This document shows positions 44,058-53,698 of a DNA stretch of 64,000 nt, piece after piece. The notes beneath the pieces are model-generated. The model had not been told where the DNA came from. It worked only from the letters and a program-made list of their open reading frames with translations, and ran no database searches. The position numbers were made by a program, and so were the translations under genes. Within the stretch, counting starts at the first letter, position 1; each line of letters begins with the position of its first letter. The DNA comes from T3Sed10-213 sp012519365 (lineage in GTDB: Bacteria > Planctomycetota > Phycisphaerae > Sedimentisphaerales > Anaerohalosphaeraceae), in NCBI GenBank assembly GCA_033809355.1, contig JAPXLV010000001.1, positions 62,001 through 126,000 on the forward strand. Reading direction: 5' to 3'.

Positions 44058-45944
44058 TCATGGGGCAGAAGGCAATGAGTTCAGGATCTGGGTGATCTGA
44101 TCGGCGTAAATACTGTTGCGGTAGGATTCGAGAAAATCGGTCAACGTCGCGCGGAGATCCTCCAGCAGCGACCGACGCGTGTCCGCATCCAGCCGCGAAT
44201 CCTTCCACATCGACAGCAGGGTCAGGGCTTTCTCATAGAGCGCGCGAATTCCTCCGTCCCGACCGGGGTAGGTCTGGGCCAATTCGCTCAGCACCGCTGT
44301 CCGCTCGTGCGCATCGAAAATAAGCAGCGCCTTGGCCAGCATAATATTGTCCTGCAGCGGATCGTCCTTGGCGATCTCCCCCTGCAAGACATTCAATTGC
44401 GTTTCGTAATCCAGCGCGTAGGGGTTTAGTTCCACAAACCTGGCCAAGCGACGACGCGACACGGCGTCGGGCCCCTGATTTTCACGGTCAATAAGGCTGA
44501 GCAATTTCCGCAGTCGCAAGTCCAGCTCCGTCAGCTTCCGCTGTGTCATCACCGTCGAAGATGGCGGCTCAAAGGCGGCGAAGATGGATTCCTTGGCCGG
44601 ACGTTGGGCGCGCGACTGAGACCGTTCGATCTGTTCGCGAATCATCGTTCGGGACACCTGCGACAGTTCAATGGCGCGTTCAAACCGCCCTTCAGCCGCG
44701 TCTCGCCAGGCCAAACGCCACCGCGCTTCCAGCGATTCGGGGCTTTGCGGAAAGCGATCAAACAACTCCTGCCAAATCAGAATGTTGCTTTTGAAGGGAT
44801 AATCGTTATAAAAACGCAGTATCTCGGTCTGAAGAAAATAACGAATATCGGGATGATACTCATTGAGCAATGCGCTGAAGTACAGCGCAATCGGCATCCG
44901 CTTGCTTTCCGGCCAGCGATCCATAAATGTCTGATACCCTGTGCGAAGATCGGCTCGTCGTTTGCGATAGTTTAGGCGGTCGGGCATCTTCTTTTCAAAC
45001 CACGGCGGCCACTGCATCGTCGTCATCGAGTGGGTGATCTCCTCTTTCAGGCGTTGACGAAGTGCTGTCGCGTCGGTCGGATAATACCGCCCAGTCAGAT
45101 AACTGCGCAGCGCATCGTCGGCAATCACCGCGTCAATCACTTGCGAGAGGGAATAATTGTGAAACTCCACCACTTCTTCGGGGTTGTTTCCGGCCACATA
45201 AAGCTGATAATACAACTCTGAAAAACCGATTTGCTTTTGAAAAATCCCATACGTGACCGCCAGCAGCAGCACCGATACCACAAAAATCAGGCCAGGCCGA
45301 TACCGCGTATAGTGTCCTATTCCCAGCACCACCCCGGCCATAAAAAGCCCCGTCAGCCATGCATAAATCCACGGCGAATAGGAAAACCCCCACCGCAACG
45401 GGTCGGCTGTGGGATAGCCGCCCCATACCGCCCAGTAAATCACCTGTGGGGCCATGCACAACGCGATGGCGATAAACCGTGAGCGAAACCGTAAAGGCCG
45501 ACACGCCGCCGCCAAACAACTGAGTGCCACAAATACCCCAAAAAAGTACAGTTTTGCGATAAACATCACCGATAAAACAAAGGGAATGCTATAGCGAAAA
45601 CAGTACAATTGGGACACCAGCACCGGCGTCGTTGCCAATATCCCCATCAGCGTCCCCAGCACGACAATCTGCCAGGGATACTCATAAATGCTCAGCGGAA
45701 AGGCCGCCAATCGCCCCAGATTCCACAGCCCCGGGTCGATAACATCCGCGGCCACCAGCGAAATCATTTCTCCGGAAACAATCGTATTCCAAAAAAGGCA
45801 CGCCGTGATATACACCACCACCAGCAGCCCCCAAAACAGATGAATATATGGATGGCTGTAATGGAGCGTCGGACCGACGGCCATAAACGACTTTGACGGC
45901 GCCGGAGCGGATTTCACCGCGGTTGATGTTGTTTTCTTGCTCAT
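44058..45944 (-). CDS. Large membrane protein with helical C-terminal domain, unknown
   Basis: A 628-residue protein I do not recognise. Residues 1-30 are polar and Pro/Ser/Ala-rich. About seven hydrophobic helices fill 35-250, with aromatic-rich loops such as AVWGGYPTADPLRWGFSYSP. The C-terminal 370 residues are soluble and helical (many Arg, Glu, Leu), with TPR-like spacing in LIWQELFDRFPQSPESLEAR and LIFDAHERTAVLSELAQTYP. It could be a membrane-bound scaffold. It lies 103 bases after the GH127 stop on the same strand but is separated by a probable terminator. Confidence 0.7.
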   Translation of the reverse strand: MSKKTTSTAVKSAPAPSKSFMAVGPTLHYSHPYIHLFWGLLVVVYITACLFWNTIVSGEMISLVAADVIDPGLWNLGRLAAFPLSIYEYPWQIVVLGTLMGILATTPVLVSQLYCFRYSIPFVLSVMFIAKLYFFGVFVALSCLAAACRPLRFRSRFIAIALCMAPQVIYWAVWGGYPTADPLRWGFSYSPWIYAWLTGLFMAGVVLGIGHYTRYRPGLIFVVSVLLLAVTYGIFQKQIGFSELYYQLYVAGNNPEEVVEFHNYSLSQVIDAVIADDALRSYLTGRYYPTDATALRQRLKEEITHSMTTMQWPPWFEKKMPDRLNYRKRRADLRTGYQTFMDRWPESKRMPIALYFSALLNEYHPDIRYFLQTEILRFYNDYPFKSNILIWQELFDRFPQSPESLEARWRLAWRDAAEGRFERAIELSQVSRTMIREQIERSQSRAQRPAKESIFAAFEPPSSTVMTQRKLTELDLRLRKLLSLIDRENQGPDAVSRRRLARFVELNPYALDYETQLNVLQGEIAKDDPLQDNIMLAKALLIFDAHERTAVLSELAQTYPGRDGGIRALYEKALTLLSMWKDSRLDADTRRSLLEDLRATLTDFLESYRNSIYADQITQILNSLPSAP

Positions 45945-45985
45945 TTTGGATACCGACGGAAATCCAAATGTGTTTTCAATGACCC

Positions 45986-46026
45986 ATAAAAGACACTGTT
46001 AAGGTTTAATCCTAACGTTCCGTGTC
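45986..46026 (-). terminator. Probable terminator downstream of the GH127 gene
   Basis: On the minus strand GACAC (complement of 46022-46026) pairs with GTGTC (complement of 45992-45996). An inner helix GTTAGG with CCTTAAC (one bulge) extends it, and TTTTA follows. The short outer stem makes this moderate. Confidence 0.5.
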
Positions 46027-46047
46027 CGAAAGGTCAAAGAAAAACCC

Positions 46048-48495
46048 TTACTCCACGACCCATTCCTGGATGCCGCCGGAAAAGTTCTCTTGAAACGTCA
46101 TCTCCAAACGCAGCGCGTCGGTCGTTACCGGTTTGAAATGAACGCGATCAAACGCATCCAGTGTAATGGTATAGTCGGTGGTATTTTCGACAGGTTTCCA
46201 TACGTCGCCGTCGCGATAAAGCACACGCCAGAATTTGGGCAGGCGGCATTCCCCTCGACCGGTGTCGTCAAACCAATAAACCGCAACCGATCGCACGGTT
46301 TTTGGCTCTGGAAACTCGTATTGAATCCATTCGGTGGTGCCTTTTCGGGGCCACCAGTGATAAAAGCCCTGTTCCTGATCGCTCGAGGACTTCGGCACGA
46401 GTTGGTCCTGGACAAACTCAAGCCGAGCATTGCCGACGGTGGTGTAATAGGACGCACTGACTTTGCTTTGTGACGCAATGGTTGGCGCCGGCAGCGGCAC
46501 GGCGGCTTGTTCCGTCCGTGCCAGCCACACCGCCATCGGTGTTCGGCCGCGATGGGCCCACGCATAGTACGGAATCGCCGAAAACGCCCGTTCGGTGCGT
46601 TCCAGTCCGCCGTCCAGCGTCCGTTGCAACTCCAAAGCCTTCCCCTCAATCACCGTTACCCCGCCAAGCAGGTCGGGCTTGAACGAACTGGTCAGCGTTG
46701 CCTCATCGGGCAGCATCAGGTTCAATACCCGTCCGCCTTCCACATCGAGGCCTTCCAGACAATATACCAGCGGCCCCCCCTGCAGGGCGACCTTGCCGAC
46801 ATTCTCCCGCACCCGTTCATCGCAAACCACCCGTCGAACCGCCATAGGCAATTCAAGTGTGATCCGGTCCCCAGCTTTCCACGTCCGCTCAAGCACCGCG
46901 TAGCCGTTGATAAGATGCACCGGGACCGCCTGGCCGTTGACCGCCAAATGAATAGGCCGCTCGGCCGGTTGCAACTCTGAATACAGCGTGCTGGGCACAG
47001 GCTTGTTCCGCGCCCAGCCGGGTATTCGCAGTTTTAACGCGAAGGACTGCGCCGCGGCCGGTTCGACCGTCAGTTCAACGGTGCCCTCGAAGGGGTATTG
47101 GGTCGATTGGGTCAGTTTGACAGGCTGCTCGCCGATGGCAACCTCGCTGCGCCCATGAACATACAGGTTGACATACACCGCCTCGTCCCGCACTGCATAA
47201 ACATAGCCCGGCACCGAAGCCATAAACCGGCAAATGTTGCTCGGACAGCACGCACAGCCAAACCACGGCTGACGTTCATGGCCGGCAGGGCTTTCTAGCG
47301 GATTGGGGTAGAAAAAGTGCATCCCATCCAGTGCCACGCCGCTTAGGACGTTGTTATACAGCGACAATTCCATCACATCGATATAATCGGCCTTGCCGTG
47401 CAGCAGAAACATCCGATGATTCCAGAACACATTGGCAATCGCCGCGCACGTCTCGCAATAGGCGGTGCGGTTGGGCAGTTCATAATTATCCCCGAACGCC
47501 TCGCCTGCATGGCGGGCCCCGATGCCGCCGGTAATATAGAGTTTTTTCGAGACCACGTTGTCCCAAATCGCGTCAATGGCCTTCAGATACGCCGCATCGC
47601 CGGTCAATCCTGCCACATCCGCCATGGCCGCATACATATATGCCGCACGCACCGCATGGCCAACCGCCTCGGTCTGTTCAATCACCGGTTTGTGATCCTG
47701 ACTGTAAGGACCGTAAAGCCGACGTTTATCGGCGTTGCGACCCCGCATATCGAGGAAAAATTTGGCTTGGTTAAGGTATTTTTCATTTCCGGTTACCCGA
47801 TACAGTTTCACCAGGCCAATTTCAATTTCCTGATGGCCCGGCGGGTCGATCCGACCGCTCGGATTGAACACCGAACAGACCAAATCCGCATTTTTGACGG
47901 CAATATCCAGAAAACTTCGTTTGCCCGTGGCCAAATAGTGCGCCACCGCCGCTTCGTACATATGCCCGACATTATACAGCTCGTGGGAGTCGCGAATGTT
48001 GTCCCATCGCTGCTTGTCGTAGCAGCAAGCGATGTTGCGTCCGCCTTTGCGGGCCTGCGCCGTCCAGGCCGTATACAGATAGCCGTCCGGTTCCTGGGCC
48101 GCACCGATCCACCCAATCAGCTGATCCAGATACGCATCCAATTCCGCATCGGGATGCACCATCAAACTGTACGACGCCCCCTCAATAATCTTGTACACAT
48201 CGCTGTCGTTGAAGCCAAAATCCCCCTCCCAGGGTTTGTCCGACAGCTTGGCGGCCACCTTGAAGTTTTCGATCCGCCCGGTCTGCTCGGACTGCTTGAA
48301 CGCGAACGGGATCGTGGCTGTGCGGTTGGTCTCTATCCGCGGCAGCCAGAACTCATCGCCCACATGGACCTGCGTAAACGCCACTGGCTGATAGGGGTAA
48401 TCCTTGAAAAGGGGGACAGGCTCAGCCCCAACAGTCCAAACGCACGCTAACGAAAACAGTGAAATAACCAAGATAGATACTTTCTTTTTGTACAT
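46048..48495 (-). CDS. Secreted GH127 beta-L-arabinofuranosidase
   Basis: Removes beta-L-arabinofuranose, e.g. from extensin-type or arabinogalactan glycans. An 815-residue enzyme with signal peptide (1-24). The alpha/alpha barrel occupies about 40-440. The zinc and catalytic residues are in order: E348 and C350 in YCETCAAIANVFWNHRM, and C416 and C417 in FGCACCPSNICRF (C414 also present), the same set as in the characterised bifidobacterial HypBA1. Beta-sandwich domains follow and a C-terminal discoidin-like part (about 680-815) starts SKVSASYYT. AAAGGA precedes ATG 48495 and a good promoter lies upstream. Confidence 0.93.
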   Translation of the reverse strand: MYKKKVSILVISLFSLACVWTVGAEPVPLFKDYPYQPVAFTQVHVGDEFWLPRIETNRTATIPFAFKQSEQTGRIENFKVAAKLSDKPWEGDFGFNDSDVYKIIEGASYSLMVHPDAELDAYLDQLIGWIGAAQEPDGYLYTAWTAQARKGGRNIACCYDKQRWDNIRDSHELYNVGHMYEAAVAHYLATGKRSFLDIAVKNADLVCSVFNPSGRIDPPGHQEIEIGLVKLYRVTGNEKYLNQAKFFLDMRGRNADKRRLYGPYSQDHKPVIEQTEAVGHAVRAAYMYAAMADVAGLTGDAAYLKAIDAIWDNVVSKKLYITGGIGARHAGEAFGDNYELPNRTAYCETCAAIANVFWNHRMFLLHGKADYIDVMELSLYNNVLSGVALDGMHFFYPNPLESPAGHERQPWFGCACCPSNICRFMASVPGYVYAVRDEAVYVNLYVHGRSEVAIGEQPVKLTQSTQYPFEGTVELTVEPAAAQSFALKLRIPGWARNKPVPSTLYSELQPAERPIHLAVNGQAVPVHLINGYAVLERTWKAGDRITLELPMAVRRVVCDERVRENVGKVALQGGPLVYCLEGLDVEGGRVLNLMLPDEATLTSSFKPDLLGGVTVIEGKALELQRTLDGGLERTERAFSAIPYYAWAHRGRTPMAVWLARTEQAAVPLPAPTIASQSKVSASYYTTVGNARLEFVQDQLVPKSSSDQEQGFYHWWPRKGTTEWIQYEFPEPKTVRSVAVYWFDDTGRGECRLPKFWRVLYRDGDVWKPVENTTDYTITLDAFDRVHFKPVTTDALRLEMTFQENFSGGIQEWVVE

Positions 48496-48537
48496 TGTTT
48501 GTGTCCTTTCAAATTGTTCAGGCAGGATATGCCGCTC

Positions 48538-48568
48538 ATTATAAAAGACAAACGATGCAAAATGTCAA
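48538..48568 (-). promoter_or_regulatory. Candidate promoter of the GH127 gene
   Basis: On the minus strand a perfect TTGACA (complement of 48563-48568) and a perfect TATAAT (complement of 48538-48543) are 19 bases apart, two bases longer than optimal. ATG 48495 follows with a leader of about 35 bases. Confidence 0.55.
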
Positions 48569-48739
48569 ATCTTTTTAGATTTTGCGAATTTTTGGGCGAT
48601 TTTTTCAAATTTTCTGAACTTTATCAGAACAATGTACGTCATATCCGGAGAGTTGCTGTCGAAAAATAATTGTTCGTGGTGTTCTTTATCCAATGCACCT
48701 GAAATTAGGATGAAACCGCAAATGATACACGGAGTCAAA

Positions 48740-49718
48740 ATGAACACAACGGTCCCTACAAAGACGTTCTGTACTGTTATTTTCTCGTTTCTCGTGGGCC
48801 TGTCTGCGGGCGCAGCGGCGAATTGGCCGACATGGCGCGGGCCAAATAGGATGGGAATTGCCGAGGGGAATCCTCCTTTGACTTGGAGTGAAGAGCACAA
48901 CATCCAGTGGAAAATGCCCCTTGAAGGCGACGGCTCCAATTCGACGCCGGCCGTCTGGGGGGAAAAACTGTTTTTCCAGATTGCCGTAGAAACCGATAAA
49001 ACCCCCCCAGCCTCTGCCGAACAGGCCGGCCCGATAGCCGGCCGCGGACGTACCCCAAGCAGCCTGTATCAATTCAAAGTGGTCTGCTTGGATCGCACAA
49101 CCGGCAAAACACTCTGGACTACCCAAGTCCGCGAAACCGTTCCTCATGAAGGCCACCATGGCGACCATGGCTTGGCTTCCTATTCGCCCGTGACCGACGG
49201 AACTGCCGTCTGGGCCAATTTCGGGTCGCGCGGCCTGCACTGTCTGACGCTGGACGGGCAGATCAAATGGCAAAAAGACCTGCCCTTAATGCGAATTCGC
49301 GGCACCTTCGGCGAGGGCAACTCACCGCTGCTGGTAGAGAACAAGCTGATAGTCGTCGGCGATCACGAAGACCAATCCTATATCATCCGCCTTTGACAAA
49401 GACACAGGCAAGATTCTCTGGCGCCAGGACCGCGACGAACCGACCGCCTGGACATCGCCGATTGCCGTAGTAGAAGAGGATGGAAAGATTCAAATCATCG
49501 TCAGCGGAACCAACCGCATTCGCGCCTATGATGCCCAAACCGGCCAGGTCATCTGGCAATGCGGGGGACAAACGCAAAACGTCATTCCCACTCCAGTATG
49601 CGGACACGGCATAGTCTATTGCACCAGCGTCTGCCGATCGGGCGGTAAGTGCCGCCCCTTAAAACCGTGCATAATTCAACCTTATCAATCTCGCTTTGCC
49701 CAAATTAACAGGAGCTAA
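48740..49718 (+). pseudogene. Broken PQQ-binding-like beta-propeller protein gene
   Basis: The start encodes a signal peptide (FCTVIFSFLVGLSAGAAA) and the common planctomycete opening NWPTWRGPNRMGIAEG followed by HNIQWKMPLEGDGSNSTPAV. Propeller blades with KVVCLDRTTGKTLWTTQ and ANFGSRGLHCLTLDGQIKW follow. The frame ends at TGA 49394-49396. The homologous continuation FDKDTGKILWRQDRDEPTAW is in the next frame from 49392, so one extra base lies near 49386-49391. The continuation runs to TAA 49716-49718, but after HGIVYCTS it no longer looks like a propeller and the last third of the family length is missing. Either a genuine pseudogene (frameshift plus truncation) or, for the single base, an assembly error. 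GGAG precedes ATG 48740. Confidence 0.75.
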
Positions 49719-50277
49719 GGCGCCGTTGTTTTTTTGCCTGTTTTCGTTGTCGGTAGTAGGAAATAAGCCGCAGGGATACAGAGTGGGCCAAACCCGCTGC
49801 GATAAACCCAAGAATGACCCCCCCCACGAGCATTTCAAGCCCGATATTCATTGCTGTGGAAGTAACGTCTTTCCAGAACGCCTGCGTGTGAAACTCGGTC
49901 AGTAACCGATACAATGACAGCGTTTCATCGAATAAATGGTCCATCTGTTCCGGGTTGAGTTCCGGTTTGGAGGGGCGCATCTTCAATATCAACCGGCCGA
50001 GCCGATAGGCCGGATAATAAACAAAGACGGCCGTTGCCGCATTACTGACCCATACTCCCAACACCGCTACCATTCGGTTGGCTTTGAGCAATGAGGCCGT
50101 TATCCATGCCAGCATCATCTGCAATCCCATCACCGGCAGATACGCGATAAACACCCCGATCGCCAGCCCCTTTGCGATGCGTTCAGGGGAATCATTAACG
50201 TGGAGAATGCGCGTCTTTACAAACCGCAGCATCGGCCGCAATCGCAAGAGGAGTTTCGTCCGCAGCGAAATTTTCAT
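49705..50277 (-). CDS. DUF2062 domain membrane protein
   Basis: A 190-residue DUF2062 protein. The signature is NDSPERIAKGLAIGVFIAYL followed by PVMGLQMMLAW; hydrophobic helices lie at about 35-60, 70-90 and 150-172. The function is not known to me; family members are often linked to sugar-transferase or envelope loci. The start ATG overlaps the heptosyltransferase stop as ATGA, so the two are cotranslated, which supports an envelope/lipopolysaccharide role. Its 3' end overlaps the broken PQQ gene by 14 bases. Confidence 0.85.
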   Translation of the reverse strand: MKISLRTKLLLRLRPMLRFVKTRILHVNDSPERIAKGLAIGVFIAYLPVMGLQMMLAWITASLLKANRMVAVLGVWVSNAATAVFVYYPAYRLGRLILKMRPSKPELNPEQMDHLFDETLSLYRLLTEFHTQAFWKDVTSTAMNIGLEMLVGGVILGFIAAGLAHSVSLRLISYYRQRKQAKKQRRLSSC

Positions 50278-51326
50278 TTCGGCTCGTCTGCTATCTGTGC
50301 TGCCATCTGACGGTCAATTGCGTTGAGAACCGCCTGGACGCTGACTTGTTCAATGCGATGAGCCGGCTTTCGGCTGCGAATGGCGGTGCCGCGTTGTTCC
50401 GGCTCGACGGCCACGACGGCGTCGGGCTGCTTGTATGGCCCGACCCACGCCGGGTTGGTCGGCCCAAAGATCAGCACCGTCGGGCGCCGCAGCGCCACGG
50501 CGATCTGCCCAGGGCCGGTATCATTGGACACCACCAGCCCAGCCTGAGCCAGCAGCGCAACCAACTGAGGAATGGTGGTTTTTCCGCATAAATCGGCTAT
50601 CGGCACGGTGGCGGCATGCTGAAGCGCCGCGACAATCTTTTTTTCGCCGGGCGAACCGACCGCTGCGATGGCCAGGCCGTATTTTTTGGCGACAAACTCG
50701 GCCACCGCGGCAAACCGTTCAACCGGCCAGCGTTTGCTCTCGTGAGCGGCCCCGGCAATCAGCACCGCAAATCGCCCCGCCTCAAGCCCTGCATCCTTCC
50801 TCAGTGCCCCCACGGACTGCACCACCCCTGAAGGCGGCTCAAACCGAATATACGGCTCAAACTCCTCGACCCCCACCGCCTTTAACATCGCGCGATACAA
50901 GTCCACCATATGCAGCGACCCTTCCGGCCGGCGGACCCGATGCGTATAAAACAGCGGCGCCCCCTCGCGAGCCGAGGCTGCCCCCACGCGCATCGGGCAG
51001 CCTGACAGCCACCCCAGCAAAGCCGTACGTAAAAGCCCCTGCAAATCCAGCACCAAATCGAAGCGCTCCCCACGAAGCCGGCCAATCAGCTCGCGCATCG
51101 CACAAAAACCGGCCGAGGTGTACCACCGCCCCAGCAAGCGCCGCTCAAACAGCAGCGTCTCGTCCACTCCTCGAACACACGTCAACAGCGGCGCAAATTC
51201 ACGACGTATCATCCACGTTATGCGGGACTCCGGAAATGCCTTTCGCAGCGCCTCCAGCACCGGAAGGGCATGCACCACATCGCCCAGCGACGACGGCTTG
51301 ATGATCAAAATATTCTGATAGCCCAT
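50274..51326 (-). CDS. Lipopolysaccharide heptosyltransferase (GT9 family)
   Basis: Transfers heptose from ADP-heptose to the lipopolysaccharide core at the inner membrane. The GT9 fold starts ILIIKPSSLGDVVHALPVLE (residues 5-24), followed by FDLVLDLQGLLRTAL. The donor-binding half has AAHESKRWPVERFAAVAEF and VVSNDTGPGQIAVALRRPTV, ending in FGPTNPAWVGPY. At 350 residues it is standard. Whether it is heptosyltransferase I or II cannot be decided. Coupled by ATGA to the DUF2062 gene. Together with hldD at 12-13 kb it makes heptose-containing lipopolysaccharide likely. Confidence 0.9.
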   Translation of the reverse strand: MGYQNILIIKPSSLGDVVHALPVLEALRKAFPESRITWMIRREFAPLLTCVRGVDETLLFERRLLGRWYTSAGFCAMRELIGRLRGERFDLVLDLQGLLRTALLGWLSGCPMRVGAASAREGAPLFYTHRVRRPEGSLHMVDLYRAMLKAVGVEEFEPYIRFEPPSGVVQSVGALRKDAGLEAGRFAVLIAGAAHESKRWPVERFAAVAEFVAKKYGLAIAAVGSPGEKKIVAALQHAATVPIADLCGKTTIPQLVALLAQAGLVVSNDTGPGQIAVALRRPTVLIFGPTNPAWVGPYKQPDAVVAVEPEQRGTAIRSRKPAHRIEQVSVQAVLNAIDRQMAAQIADEPK

Positions 51327-51466
51327 AGCAAGGGTCGATTGTTACGTTTGGAACAAAAAGACACAACACAGATCCTATGGGGAATTGTACGCGCAAAACC
51401 ACCCGCATGCAAGACCTGTATTCTGACTGACAGCAATCAAACGCGATTGAGCGTAACCCTGCACCC

Positions 51467-51943
51467 TTATTTAATCAGACGGATACTGACCGGGTATCGG
51501 AAAGCGCGACCCTGACCAGCAGCCACACAACCCATAATGCAGAATACAAGCTCCGCAATCATTATCAGCGGCAAAAGAAAAATCCCAATGAACACAAAAA
51601 CCAACACACAGGCTATCGCATACCCTATAACAACGGTGATTTGGAAATTCAGCGCTTCTTTGCCCTGGTCGTTGACAAAGGCACTCTGGTCCTTTTTGAT
51701 CAGCCAGATAATCAGCGGCCCCAGGAAACTGGAAAAAAAGCCCAGCAGATGGCACAACAGCCCCAGATTCTTGTCATCTTGGCTGACCGTGCCGCTCGGC
51801 GGCGGAGGCGGAGAAGTTAATGGACTTTCCGGAGGGGTTTGGGTATTTTGCGACGAAGATGGACTCTCTTGAGGCGACCTTTGCGGTTCCTGTGACGGCG
51901 GGATGTTCTCATCTGGGTTGTTGCTCGGTGCGTTCTGATCCAT
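51467..51943 (-). CDS. DUF4870-like membrane protein with proline-rich N terminus
   Basis: A 158-residue protein. Residues 1-58 are low-complexity, rich in Pro, Ser, Gln and Asn, with a PPPPPSG run. The rest matches DUF4870: SQDDKNLGLLCHLLGFFSSF, then LIIWLIKKDQSAFVNDQGKE and ALNFQITV, with three or so membrane helices. The function is unknown. The start at 51943 is chosen since GGGAGGA lies seven bases ahead; an in-frame start at 51985 lacks one. Confidence 0.85.
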   Translation of the reverse strand: MDQNAPSNNPDENIPPSQEPQRSPQESPSSSQNTQTPPESPLTSPPPPPSGTVSQDDKNLGLLCHLLGFFSSFLGPLIIWLIKKDQSAFVNDQGKEALNFQITVVIGYAIACVLVFVFIGIFLLPLIMIAELVFCIMGCVAAGQGRAFRYPVSIRLIK

Positions 51944-52154
51944 AGCGTAATCCTCCCTAAACAAAGGTTTCCGATAATTCAACATTGTACATCCGTTTGC
52001 CCCATTAAAAGTCAGACATTCGCATCTGTCAAGTCAATTGTTGCGCCGCGGCTTCATTGATGGCTGCGGATGCGGATTTTCTTTGACGCAAAGGCGTTTG
52101 CTCAATATACTTCGAATTTTACTGGATTTGACGACGGTTTGCTGGAGATGCTCT

Positions 52155-53627
52155 ATGCTCAATAATTCCAAAATTATCGGCGAAGGAATTACTTTTGATG
52201 ATGTGCTGTTGCTACCGGCCCGCAGTGATTTTGTGCCGGCGCAGGCCGATACCCGAACTCGGCTGACCCGGCACGTAACGATCAATATTCCCCTGGTCTC
52301 GGCGGCGATGGACACCGTAACCGAGTCGGCCCTGGCCATTGCGCTGGCCCAGGAAGGCGGTATCGGCATTATCCACAAGAATCTGACCATTGAGGCGCAG
52401 CAGCGTGAGGTGACCAAGGTCAAACGCTCCGAAAATGGCGTGATTTTAGATCCGATTACGCTCACTCCTGAATTGCCGGTCTCCACGGCCCTGCAATTGA
52501 TGAATGAGCAGAATGTCTCGGGCATTCCGATTGTCGAAGGCACCAAACTGGTCGGCATCCTGACACGACGGGATTTGAAGTTTCTGACGGACAAATCCGT
52601 ACGGATTCGCGATGTGATGACCAAGACCAATCTCGTTACCGGTCCGGCAGGCACTACGCTTGAACAGGCCAAGGACATCCTGCGAAAACACCGCGTCGAA
52701 AAACTGCTGCTGGTCAACGACAAAGGCGAACTGGCCGGACTGATTACCATGCGGGATATTGACCGCGTGCAGCAGTTTCCGAATGCGGTGCGCGACCCTC
52801 GCGGCCGATTGCGGGTCGGCGCGGCCGTCGGCGTCAAGGATCGCGACCGTGTCAAGGCCCTGATCAAGGCAGAAGTGGATGTTATCGTGGTGGATACCGC
52901 CCACGGTCACTCAAAAAACGTCCTGGAGATGGCCGCGTGGGTTAAGGAGAATTTCAATATCGATGTGATTGCCGGCAACATTGCCACCGCCCAAGCCGCC
53001 GAGGACCTTATTGCCGCCGGTGTGGATGCGGTCAAGGTCGGCATAGGCCCCGGCGCGATTTGCACTACCCGGGTGATTTCGGGCGTGGGTGTGCCGCAGA
53101 TTTCCGCGATTATGGAGTGTGCGGCCGCAGCCGATAAACACGATGTGCCGGTCATTGCCGACGGCGGGGTGCGGATGAGCGGCGATATCACCAAGGCCAT
53201 TGCCGCCGGCGCATCGTCGGTGATGCTTGGGTCCCTGTTTGCCGGACTGGCCGAAAGCCCCGGCCAACTGGTCATCTTCCGCGGCCGTCAGTTCAAAGAA
53301 TACCGCGGCATGGGCTCGATCGGGGCGATGATACAAGGCTCGGCTGACCGCTACGGGCAAGACGCGGCCGACAATCGCGACAAACTCGTCCCCGAAGGTG
53401 TCGAAGGACGCGTGCCCTATCGCGGCACACTCAGCCAGTACGTCTATCAACTGGTCGGCGGCCTTCGCGCGGGAATGGGATACTGCGGCACACGCACCAT
53501 CGACGAACTGCGAAAAAATACCCGATTCGTCCGCATCAGCTCCGCCGGGGTCAGCGAATCCCACCCCCACGATATCCTCATCACAAAAGAATCGCCCAAC
53601 TACACCGGACCCGAAACGATTGAGTAA
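52155..53627 (+). CDS. guaB: Inosine-5'-monophosphate dehydrogenase
   Basis: Oxidises IMP to XMP with NAD, the committed GTP step. TFDDVLLLPARSDFVPAQAD opens the barrel (residues 12-31). Two CBS repeats occupy about 95-215 (VSGIPIVEGTKLVGILTRRD and KLLLVNDKGELAGLITMRD). The catalytic loop is GPGAICTTRVISGVGVPQ with the active Cys. ADGGVRMSGDITKAIAAGA and the flap/Arg region GSADRYGQD with LVPEGVEGRVPYRG follow. At 490 residues it is typical. ATG 52155 has GGAG ahead; the longer frame to 52038 has a cysteine-rich, unlikely N terminus. Confidence 0.97.
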   Translation: MLNNSKIIGEGITFDDVLLLPARSDFVPAQADTRTRLTRHVTINIPLVSAAMDTVTESALAIALAQEGGIGIIHKNLTIEAQQREVTKVKRSENGVILDPITLTPELPVSTALQLMNEQNVSGIPIVEGTKLVGILTRRDLKFLTDKSVRIRDVMTKTNLVTGPAGTTLEQAKDILRKHRVEKLLLVNDKGELAGLITMRDIDRVQQFPNAVRDPRGRLRVGAAVGVKDRDRVKALIKAEVDVIVVDTAHGHSKNVLEMAAWVKENFNIDVIAGNIATAQAAEDLIAAGVDAVKVGIGPGAICTTRVISGVGVPQISAIMECAAAADKHDVPVIADGGVRMSGDITKAIAAGASSVMLGSLFAGLAESPGQLVIFRGRQFKEYRGMGSIGAMIQGSADRYGQDAADNRDKLVPEGVEGRVPYRGTLSQYVYQLVGGLRAGMGYCGTRTIDELRKNTRFVRISSAGVSESHPHDILITKESPNYTGPETIE

Positions 53628-53698
53628 AATTATGATATGGCCTCGAAACGGCTCGAGATAAGTGCCGGCGGTGACGGACGGCTGAAAGTATCTGGATA

